NCBI GenBank assembly: GCA_014846205.1 | Contig: RKAY01000092.1 | Location: 1-30,054 of the forward strand | Source: Collinsella aerofaciens | Lineage (GTDB): Bacteria > Actinomycetota > Coriobacteriia > Coriobacteriales > Coriobacteriaceae | Length of the DNA stretch: 30,054 bases | Reading direction: 5' to 3' | In this document: positions 22,562 through 29,293 of the stretch, in pieces | Position numbering within the stretch: the first letter of the stretch is position 1 | Layout of the letters: each line of letters starts with the position of its first letter | The notes under the pieces: generated by a model | Database searches by the model: none | The model's input: only the letters and a program-made list of their open reading frames with translations | Told to the model about the DNA's origin: nothing | Position numbers and translations under genes: made by a program

Positions 22562-24793
22562 CTAGAAGTTGGCGTCGTTGAGTTGTTCGCTCTCGAGACC
22601 GTCGAGCTGTTGCTGTTCGGGCGTATCGGCGACGCTCTCGAGCAATTCGGTGGGGTCGACGTTCATGTCCCTACCGGCCTCGTTGCCGTTGACCAGGTCG
22701 TCCGAGAAGATATCGACTTCCATTTCCTCGGCTTCCTCGATCTGGACCTCGAGCGGCACCTGGGTGCGTACAAGCTTGACTGCCGGACGCATACGGGCAA
22801 AGAGGGGCACGTACTCGATGATGATGGCCGAGTTCTCAAGACCGTACCAGCGTGCCGGGCTTCCACAGGCGCGGCGGACGGCATACTTGATGGCCATGAC
22901 GCGGTGGTCGTTGCGGTTGATGTCCGTTTCGGGGGCAAGCATCTTGCGCAGCATGCAAAAGCGGAAGTCGCCCACGTTGCCGCGTGTCTCGTAGATGGAG
23001 TAGGTGTGATGCTGCGGCGGCAGCTCACCCGAGACCATCAGGTCGCCGACGATCTGACGCAGGTAGGCGTTGATGCGCTGGTTGACCTTAAAGCCCAGGT
23101 CCAGGCGCACGCGGAACAAAAAATCCGTGCCAAAGGTCTCGACGGAATACTCGTGCGTATAGGGCTCATCGGTAACGTGCACGTTGATGAACCAGTATGC
23201 CTTGGCGCGCTTGGGATGTTTGTCCAAGATGGAATAGAGCACGTCGCGGTCGAGTGTGAGCGGATCGGGGCTGTTGGTGAGGAACACCAGATTGTCGGCG
23301 AGCACGGGGTAGGTCTCGTCGTTGCGCAGGCGGTTGAGCTGATCGATGTACTTGGAGACGGGCAGCAGGATCGTTTGCGTGCGCTCGATGGCGGTGCCGC
23401 GGCGCCACACGTACATAAGGCCAAACAGCAGCGAGGCCAGGAAGATCATCACATAGCCGCCGTCAAAGAACATGGTGAGGCATGAGGCGAAGAAGCACAG
23501 CTCAATGGCACCGAAGAGCAGGGCAAAGACGCAGGCGCCCAGCTTGTGCTTGAGAATGCCGGCGATATAGCTCGTCAGCAGCGTGGTGGTCATGAGCATG
23601 GTCACGGTAATGGCGAGGCCATAGGCGCTCTCCATGCGCTCGGAGTTCTGGAACAGCAGCACGATGAAGATGCAGCCGACCCACATGATGTTGTTGACGA
23701 GCGGAATATAGAGCTGACCCTTGGTGTCGCTGGGGTAGTGGATGCGCAGGTGCGGCATGAGATTGAGACGGGTTGCCTCGGATACCAGCGAGAACGAGCC
23801 GGTGATGAGCGCCTGCGAGGCGATGATGGCCGCCACGGCCGAAAGCACGATGGCAAAGGGGCGCAGGGGCTCGGGAAGCATCATATAGAACGGGTTGACG
23901 ATATCCATCGAAAGCATCTGGGGGTTGGAGTTATTGGCGAGCAGCCAAGCTCCCTGACCCAGATAGTTGAGGATAAGGGCCGCCTTAACAAACGGCCAGG
24001 ATGCATAGATGTTTGCCTTGCCCACGTGACCCATGTCCGAATAGAGCGCCTCGGCGCCGGTTGTCGACAGGAAGACGAAGCCGAGCACCATGATGCCCGA
24101 GTGGTTGATGGGCGAGAACAGGAACATGATGCCGCGGATGGGGTTGAGCGCGCGTAGGATGGACAGGTTGCCGAGCATGTTGAACAGGCCGGCGCCTGCC
24201 AAGAACAGGAACCATAGTGTCATGAGCGGGCCGAAGAGCTTGCCGATTGACGAGGTGCCGGCGCGCTGCATGGCAAACAACCCGCAGATAATGATGATGG
24301 TAATGATGATCACATTGGTCTGGCCGTCGCCCAGCAACGCATGGCCCCATTCGATGGTACGCAGACCCTCGATGGCTGTGGTGACCGTGACGGCGGGGGT
24401 GAGGATGCCGTCGGCAAGCAGTGCCGCGCCGCCGATCATGGCGGGGAGAATCAGCCACGGTGCCACCTTGCGCACGAGACTGAACAGAGCGAAGATGCCG
24501 CCTTCGTTGTGGTTATCGGCCTTCATGGCGATTACCACGTATTTGACCGTGGTCACGAGCGTCATGGTCCAGATGACGAGCGAAAGCGCGCCCAGAATCA
24601 TGTCCTCGCTGACGGTGCCGATGCCGCCGTTGTTGGCGACGATCGATTTCATGGTGTACATGGGACTCGTGCCGATGTCGCCATAGACGACGCCGAGCGT
24701 TACGAGCAGCATGCCAGCGGAGAGGGGAATGGCTCCATGCCCGCCTTGACTACGCTGGTCTTGGGGGCTTACCTCCATTTTGTTGTGTGCCAC
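22562..24793 (-). CDS. kup: Potassium uptake protein Kup
   Basis: The 743-residue transporter belongs to the KUP/HAK/KT family. GVVYGDIGTSPMYT marks the first helix, and the family segments ALLADGILTPAVTV and SQALITGSFSLVSEA follow, with about 12 helices in total. The hydrophilic C-terminal domain runs from about residue 455 and ends in an acidic tail. It imports K+ with protons. I chose GTG 24793 because AAGGGAG lies 5 nt upstream. ATG 24811, in frame, has no ribosome-binding site. No c-di-AMP (ydaO) riboswitch was recognised upstream. Confidence 0.94.
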   Translation of the reverse strand: MAHNKMEVSPQDQRSQGGHGAIPLSAGMLLVTLGVVYGDIGTSPMYTMKSIVANNGGIGTVSEDMILGALSLVIWTMTLVTTVKYVVIAMKADNHNEGGIFALFSLVRKVAPWLILPAMIGGAALLADGILTPAVTVTTAIEGLRTIEWGHALLGDGQTNVIIITIIIICGLFAMQRAGTSSIGKLFGPLMTLWFLFLAGAGLFNMLGNLSILRALNPIRGIMFLFSPINHSGIMVLGFVFLSTTGAEALYSDMGHVGKANIYASWPFVKAALILNYLGQGAWLLANNSNPQMLSMDIVNPFYMMLPEPLRPFAIVLSAVAAIIASQALITGSFSLVSEATRLNLMPHLRIHYPSDTKGQLYIPLVNNIMWVGCIFIVLLFQNSERMESAYGLAITVTMLMTTTLLTSYIAGILKHKLGACVFALLFGAIELCFFASCLTMFFDGGYVMIFLASLLFGLMYVWRRGTAIERTQTILLPVSKYIDQLNRLRNDETYPVLADNLVFLTNSPDPLTLDRDVLYSILDKHPKRAKAYWFINVHVTDEPYTHEYSVETFGTDFLFRVRLDLGFKVNQRINAYLRQIVGDLMVSGELPPQHHTYSIYETRGNVGDFRFCMLRKMLAPETDINRNDHRVMAIKYAVRRACGSPARWYGLENSAIIIEYVPLFARMRPAVKLVRTQVPLEVQIEEAEEMEVDIFSDDLVNGNEAGRDMNVDPTELLESVADTPEQQQLDGLESEQLNDANF

Positions 24794-24869
24794 GTGGACT
24801 CCCTTAGACATCAGGTTATCTGTCTGGGACAGAAAACCTTTATGCCGTCTTTATACATACAAGAGCAGT

Positions 24870-24899
24870 TTGGCACATCGGGTGATTTTAGACAATAAT
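24870..24899 (+). promoter_or_regulatory. Promoter-like pair of an unassigned plus-strand transcript
   Basis: TTGGCA (24870-24875) and AATAAT (24894-24899) each match consensus at 5 of 6 positions with an 18-bp spacer. The -10 lies in a dyad, AATAATCC (24894-24901) and GGATTATT (24910-24917), which could be an operator. Confidence 0.4.
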
Positions 24900-24905
24900 C
24901 CTCAA

Positions 24906-25023
24906 CTGGGGATTATTCATGTACGCAGGTAGCATTTCAAAGCAGGGGCATATCCGCTGAATGGCTTGCTGCAATGTGATAACCGCGGACGCGCCCCTGC
25001 TTCGAAACTGAAGAGGGGCTTTT
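24906..25023 (+). ncRNA. Candidate small RNA between kup and the EamA gene
   Basis: Transcription from the promoter above would give about 118 nt. It contains a 15-bp helix (24935-24949 with 24993-25007, one G-U) and an inner TCCGC/GCGGA helix. It ends in a terminator: GCCCCT (24993-24998) with AGGGGC (25014-25019), then TTTT. The 3' arm of the long helix is also the 5' arm of the terminator, so the two structures exclude each other, as in attenuators. No plus-strand gene follows. It matches no RNA family I know, and it may simply include the eamA 3' end region. Confidence 0.35.
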
Positions 25024-25933
25024 AAGCACGCGCTGTCTGGGCGATGCCGGCCTTGGCATTTGTGCGTTTGCCGGCGAGTTCGCAAAAAAATGCGCCGCCG
25101 ATGATAAGTGCGGCACCCATCAGGCGGACCGGTGTTATGGCTTCGCCTAAAAGGACGGTGGAGAACACGACGGCCGAAAGCGGCTCGAGGTAGCCGACAA
25201 CCGCGACGGTCTGGACGGGCAGTTTGGCGACGGCACTAAAGTAGAGCAGGCAACCGATGCCGGTGTTGACGACGCCGAGCATGACGACGGCGCGCCAATC
25301 AATACCGGCGGCGACGCCGGCGGACAGGAATGAGGGGACGCCCTGCGTGATGAGCGTGAGGACCAGTGCGGTCACAAAGGCGGCGCTCACCTGGAGCGTG
25401 GAGTTTTCGAGGCCTTCGATGTGTGGCGCACCCTTGCTAGCGATGACCATCAGCGCATAGCAAAATGCCGAGGCGATTCCGCAAGCGATACCAGCAATGG
25501 GCATATTGCCGCCTAGACCTTGCGCTGCAATGAGAAAAGCACCGCAAGCAACGGCGATGAAGCCGGCGATTTTGCCGCCGGTCAGCTTTTCGCCAAAGAT
25601 GAGTGGGGACAGCGCCATGACAATGATGGGGCCGCAGTAGTACAGCAGCGAGGATACGCCGACGCCGATCGTCTGGTAGGCGCGGAACAGAAAAATCCAG
25701 CTGGCGCCCAGCGCGGCTCCCGAGAGGAGGAGGGCTGCGGCTTCGCGGGGGCGAGATGGCGCCTGCAACTTATGGCGTTGGGTGATGGCGAGGATGGTGA
25801 CAAGCGAGAGTGCGCCCAAAAACGTGCGTAGTAGCACGATATCGGAGCTCGGCAGCGCGATGGCAGCGGCGATGATGCCGTTGGAGCCAAACAATAGCAA
25901 TGCTGCTAAGTACGTAAACAGTCCGTTGTTCAT
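25022..25933 (-). CDS. EamA/DMT-superfamily transporter
   Basis: This 303-residue protein has ten predicted helices in two EamA repeats. The first is about 5-135 (GSNGIIAAAIAL...FGEKLTGGKIAGFIAVACGAFLI) and the second about 145-290 (YLEPLSAVVFSTVLLGEAITPVRLMGAALIIGG). Members export amino acids or other metabolites, and the substrate is unknown. ATG 25933 has GAGGGG upstream. The divergent LysR gene and the dyad between them suggest that the regulator controls this transporter. Confidence 0.9.
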   Translation of the reverse strand: MNNGLFTYLAALLLFGSNGIIAAAIALPSSDIVLLRTFLGALSLVTILAITQRHKLQAPSRPREAAALLLSGAALGASWIFLFRAYQTIGVGVSSLLYYCGPIIVMALSPLIFGEKLTGGKIAGFIAVACGAFLIAAQGLGGNMPIAGIACGIASAFCYALMVIASKGAPHIEGLENSTLQVSAAFVTALVLTLITQGVPSFLSAGVAAGIDWRAVVMLGVVNTGIGCLLYFSAVAKLPVQTVAVVGYLEPLSAVVFSTVLLGEAITPVRLMGAALIIGGAFFCELAGKRTNAKAGIAQTARA

Positions 25934-25962
25934 GCGCTGACATCCCCTCTATATCCGATCAT

Positions 25963-26006
25963 GTTCACTATGGGTGAACTGGCTTTAGAAGAAAAGCGAA
26001 TATAAT
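25963..26006. promoter_or_regulatory. LysR-type dyad and -10 in the eamA-lysR intergenic region
   Basis: GTTCAC (25963-25968) and GTGAAC (25974-25979) form a dyad with a 5-bp centre. A perfect -10 TATAAT for the LysR gene lies at 26001-26006. The position allows control of both divergent genes. Confidence 0.5.
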
Positions 26007-26051
26007 GCATGGATAACATGACAAAGACTCATGCAAAGGTGGAGGGGTGCC

Positions 26052-26909
26052 GTGGAAACGAATATTCAAAAGATGCAGGTGCTGCTCGAGACCGTGCGCG
26101 CCGGCAGTTTTACGCGCGCCGCCGAGCGCCTGAGCTATTCGCAGTCGGGCGTGAGCCGCATGGTGGGCGACCTTGAGGCAGACTGGGGTTTTAAGGTGCT
26201 TGATCGCAGCCGCGAGGGCGTGGTGCTTTCTGCCGACGGGCGGCAGGTCATGCCGGCAGTCGAGGCGTTATGCGAGGAGTTTGGCCGCCTGCAGCGACGG
26301 GTGGATGAGATGCGTGGGCTCATGCGCGGCAAAATCTGCATCGGTACGTTTTCGAGTGTGGCGACCCACGTGCTGCCGCCGGTGATCGCGCGCTTTCGCG
26401 CCGATCACCCGGACGTCGATTATGAGTTGCTGATGGGCGATTACTCAGAGATTGAACAATGGGTGGCTGAGGGTCGTTGTGACCTGGGTTTTATCCCGCG
26501 TGAGCCACGTGGCGCCGGCATGGCGTCGCGGCCGTTGGTGCAAGACGAGCTGATGGCCGTGGTGCCAGCGGACTCCTCGCTTGCCACCGCGGAGGTCGTT
26601 TCCCTTGCCGATTTGGCCAACGAGCAGTTTATTCTGCTGGAACGCGGTAGCGACGACGAGATTACGCCGCTGTTTCGCCGCGCGGGCCTGGCGGTGCGCT
26701 CTAAGCTGTCGACCTGGGATGATTATGCGATTATGGCCATGGTCGAGGACGGCCTGGGCGTGAGCATTCTTCCGGCGCTCATCTTGCGGCGCTGCCAGTT
26801 CGATGTTGCCGTGCGCCCGCTCGAGGGACATCCCCATCGGCAGATCAACGCCATATATCGAACGGCCGATGTTTCGCTTGCTGCCGCTCGTTTCCTCGAA
26901 TACCTCTAA
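26052..26909 (+). CDS. LysR-family transcriptional regulator, divergent from the EamA gene
   Basis: The 285-residue protein has the LysR HTH (residues 1-60; VRAGSFTRAAERLSYSQSGVSRMVGDLE) and a two-lobed sensor domain (KICIGTFSSVATHVLPPVIARF..., then the DLGFIPREP segment). The start is GTG 26052, with GGAGGGG ending 4 nt upstream. An ATG 21 nt upstream would overlap that site. It is divergent from the EamA transporter with a shared operator region, a common arrangement for transporter-specific LysR control. The inducer is unknown. Confidence 0.9.
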   Translation: METNIQKMQVLLETVRAGSFTRAAERLSYSQSGVSRMVGDLEADWGFKVLDRSREGVVLSADGRQVMPAVEALCEEFGRLQRRVDEMRGLMRGKICIGTFSSVATHVLPPVIARFRADHPDVDYELLMGDYSEIEQWVAEGRCDLGFIPREPRGAGMASRPLVQDELMAVVPADSSLATAEVVSLADLANEQFILLERGSDDEITPLFRRAGLAVRSKLSTWDDYAIMAMVEDGLGVSILPALILRRCQFDVAVRPLEGHPHRQINAIYRTADVSLAAARFLEYL

Positions 26910-26968
26910 ACGTGTACACGTCATTGTCCGCTTTGGGCAAATCTCAGAGTCCGGTACATTTTCTTATG

Positions 26969-27051
26969 AAATTGAACTTTCGAATGAGGTGCCGCGTTAT
27001 ACTGCTGCCTAAATTGAACTCTGGTTCAATTCGTGTTCTATAAATTGAACT
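26969..27051. promoter_or_regulatory. Helically phased operator repeats of the HTH-aminotransferase gene
   Basis: AAATTGAACT occurs three times (26969-26978, 27011-27020, 27042-27051) at spacings of 42 and 31 bp, close to four and three helical turns. The second copy is half of a perfect dyad, AATTGAAC (27012-27019) and GTTCAATT (27024-27031). A -10-like TATACT (26998-27003) lies between copies one and two. Binding by the encoded HTH domain is inferred. Confidence 0.6.
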
Positions 27052-27071
27052 TTGCCAGCAAGGAGGTTCTA

Positions 27072-28592
27072 GTGGCCCAAGAGACGTTTAGCGATCGCCT
27101 GCGACAGGCTATGTCCGATCGCGACGTTCGACAGTCGGACGTGATTCGTGCATCGGAGATGCTCGGCAAAAAACTCGGCAAGAGTCAGATGAGCCAATAT
27201 GTGAGCGGCAAGACGATCCCGCGGCGCGATGTGGCAGAGCTGCTCGCCCGTATTTTGGAGGTCGATGTTTCCTGGCTGATCGCCGGTGACGCCGATCAAG
27301 GCGAGACATCATCGCCCCGCAACGTTTCCAAGCCCGAACCCCATCCCTCAGCTCAAATTCCAAGGAGCACCACCATGCGTACTTTTTCTAAATCCACCAA
27401 GCTCGATAACGTCCTGTATGACGTGCGCGGTCCCGTCGTCGACGAGGCCGCCCGTATGGAGGACGAGGGCGAGCGCATCCTTAAGCTCAACATCGGTAAT
27501 CCGGCGCCCTTTGGTTTTCGCACACCCGATGAGGTCATTAAGGACATGCGCCAGCAGCTGCCCGACTGCGAAGGCTATTCCAACTCGCGCGGCCTGTTCT
27601 CTGCGCGCAAGGCGATTATGCAGTACTCGCAGATCAAGGGCCTGCCCAATGTTCAGATGGAGCACATCTACACGGGCAACGGCGTGTCCGAACTCATTCA
27701 GCTTTCGATGAACGCGCTGCTCGACAATGGCGACGAGATTCTGATCCCCAGCCCCGACTATCCGCTCTGGACGGCGTGCGCAACCCTTGCCGGCGGTCAT
27801 CCCGTTCACTATCTGTGTGATGAGCAAGCGGATTGGTATCCCGATCTGGAGGATATGGAGTCCAAGATCACGAGCGCGACCAAGGCCCTCGTCATCATCA
27901 ACCCCAACAACCCCACGGGCTCGGTCTATCCGCGCGAGGTGCTCGAGGGCATCGTTGAGATCGCGCGCAGGCACCAGCTCATGATTTTTGCCGATGAGAT
28001 TTACGACCGCCTGTGCATGGACGGCTACGAGCACGTCTCGATTGCCTCGCTCGCTCCCGACCTGCCCTGCGTCACCTTTAGCGGCCTTTCCAAGTCGCAC
28101 ATGATCGCGGGCTATCGTATTGGCTGGATGGTGCTTTCGGGTAACCAGCGCTGCATGAGCGACTTTATTATGGGCATCAACATGCTCTCGAACATGCGCC
28201 TGTGCTCCAACGTGCCGGCTCAGTCGATCGTCCAGACGGCGCTCGGCGGCCATCAGTCTGTTAACAACTATATCCGCCCGGGCGGTCGTGTCTACGAGCA
28301 GCGCAATTTTGTGTATGAGGCGCTCAGCAAGATCGATGGTATCTCGGTGGTTAAGCCGCGCGCGGCGTTCTACATCTTCCCCAAGATGGATGTTAAGAAG
28401 TTCAACATCACCGATGACGAGCAGTTTGCCCTCGACCTGCTGCACGAGAAGAAGATCCTGATCACGCGCGGCGGCGGCTTCAACTGGGCTGAGCCCGACC
28501 ACTTCCGTATCGTGTACCTGCCGCGCATGGAAGTGCTCAAAGAGTCCCTCGAAGACCTCGCCGACTTCTTCGATCACTACCGCCAGAGCTAG
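27072..28592 (+). CDS. XRE-type HTH domain fused to AlaA-like aminotransferase
   Basis: This is a 506-residue single frame. Residues 4-80 form a helix-turn-helix domain (FSDRLRQAMSDRDVRQSDVI...SQMSQYVSGKTIPRRDVAELLARILEVD). A disordered linker (about 81-101) follows. From Met102 the sequence matches E. coli AlaA-type alanine/glutamate-pyruvate aminotransferases (LDNVLYDVRGPVVDEA, LKLNIGNPAPFGF, NPNNPTG, FADEIYD, and the PLP lysine in SGLSKSHMIAGYRIGW). GTG 27072 has AAGGAGG 5 nt upstream. A second ribosome-binding site before Met102 could yield the stand-alone 405-residue enzyme. The fusion suggests a PLP enzyme that also regulates, reminiscent of but not homologous in its HTH to MocR/GabR proteins. 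Confidence 0.88.
   Translation: MAQETFSDRLRQAMSDRDVRQSDVIRASEMLGKKLGKSQMSQYVSGKTIPRRDVAELLARILEVDVSWLIAGDADQGETSSPRNVSKPEPHPSAQIPRSTTMRTFSKSTKLDNVLYDVRGPVVDEAARMEDEGERILKLNIGNPAPFGFRTPDEVIKDMRQQLPDCEGYSNSRGLFSARKAIMQYSQIKGLPNVQMEHIYTGNGVSELIQLSMNALLDNGDEILIPSPDYPLWTACATLAGGHPVHYLCDEQADWYPDLEDMESKITSATKALVIINPNNPTGSVYPREVLEGIVEIARRHQLMIFADEIYDRLCMDGYEHVSIASLAPDLPCVTFSGLSKSHMIAGYRIGWMVLSGNQRCMSDFIMGINMLSNMRLCSNVPAQSIVQTALGGHQSVNNYIRPGGRVYEQRNFVYEALSKIDGISVVKPRAAFYIFPKMDVKKFNITDDEQFALDLLHEKKILITRGGGFNWAEPDHFRIVYLPRMEVLKESLEDLADFFDHYRQS
27362..27377 (+). promoter_or_regulatory. Internal ribosome-binding site and start codon for the aminotransferase part
   Basis: AAGGAG (27362-27367), 7-nt spacer, ATG (27375-27377), in frame with the long gene (101 codons after its start). 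The encoded start MRTFSKSTKLDNV is where ordinary AlaA proteins begin. Confidence 0.65.
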
Positions 28593-28616
28593 TGGGATAG
28601 AAGCTCCGCACTATGA

Positions 28617-28653
28617 AAAGCTCCCTGCAGTTGTTATTGCTGCAGGGAGCTTT
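28617..28653. terminator. Bidirectional terminator between the aminotransferase and deformylase genes
   Basis: AAAGCTCCCTGCAG (28617-28630) pairs perfectly with 28640-28653 around a 9-nt loop. The arms end in A and T runs on their outer sides, serving both convergent genes. Confidence 0.9.
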
Positions 28654-28668
28654 CTTGAATCGGCGGAA

Positions 28669-29079
28669 CTATATAACGATTCCGTTGCAGTGGTCGATTT
28701 CGTGCTGGATGATCTCGGCGGTGTAGCCCGAGAAGTTTTTGATGCGGTGGACAAAGTTCTCGTCTAAATACTCCACCTTAATGCGCCGATAGCGGGTGCA
28801 GGGGCGCTCGCCGGCAAGCGAGAGACATCCTTCGCTCGTCTGATAGGAATTGACCTGCTCAAGAATTTGCGGGTTGTACATCAGGAGCGCCTTGCTGCCG
28901 TCCTTTACGCAGATGATGCGTTTGCGTACGCCAATCATATTGGCGGCGAGGCCCACGCACTCGTGCTCATGCTCATGGAGCGTATCCAGGAGGTCCTGCC
29001 CGGTCACGGCGTCATCGGGGCCCGCGTCTTCGGAAGGCAGGCGCAAAAAGAACTCGGATTTCATGATGGGCTTAATCAT
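28669..29079 (-). CDS. def: Short peptide deformylase
   Basis: The 136-residue metallohydrolase has EGCLS (83-87) and HEIDH (126-130) intact: ligands Cys85, His126 and His130, with catalytic Glu127. Motif 1 reads GLAANMIGV (43-51), so the usual glutamine is Met48. It should remove the formyl group from N-terminal formyl-methionine. I recall AANM variants among short Gram-positive deformylases, so activity cannot be excluded. ATG 29079 has AAGGAG 6 nt upstream. The protein ends soon after the HExDH motif, without the C-terminal helix of longer deformylases. Confidence 0.88.
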   Translation of the reverse strand: MIKPIMKSEFFLRLPSEDAGPDDAVTGQDLLDTLHEHEHECVGLAANMIGVRKRIICVKDGSKALLMYNPQILEQVNSYQTSEGCLSLAGERPCTRYRRIKVEYLDENFVHRIKNFSGYTAEIIQHEIDHCNGIVI

Positions 29080-29225
29080 GGCGGGCTCCTTAAGGTGGAC
29101 ACGTTTGGTTCAGGCCATGATACCGCGACATGTCGCATTAATGTGTGCACATAGATTCTGCAGCTAGATTGGATGGCGACACCATAAACTAATGGACGTT
29201 TTGCCGAGAGGCATGAATGTTTAAA

Positions 29226-29289
29226 GCGCAAAGAGTGCGCGACGGGCCCCGCGAATGGGGCGATGATGCCCGAGAGGGCCAAGAAGGAG
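29226..29289 (+). promoter_or_regulatory. Leader with three tandem hairpins and a strong ribosome-binding site
   Basis: Three short stems follow one another: GCGCA/TGCGC (29226-29240), GCCCC/GGGGC (29246-29261) and GCCC/GGGC with a GAGA tetraloop (29268-29279). AAGAAGGAG (29281-29289) ends 4 nt before ATG 29294. This looks like a structured 5' untranslated region. The rest of 29080-29225 shows no gene. Confidence 0.45.
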
Positions 29290-29293
29290 TCTC

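Noticed and set aside
24794..25021. A ydaO/c-di-AMP riboswitch upstream of kup
   Set aside because: The conserved ydaO blocks are absent, and the visible helices and T-tract are on the opposite strand.
27072..27374. A separate small HTH gene followed by an independent aminotransferase gene
   Set aside because: No stop codon occurs between the domains and the frame is continuous. The internal start is reported as an alternative, not as a separate gene.
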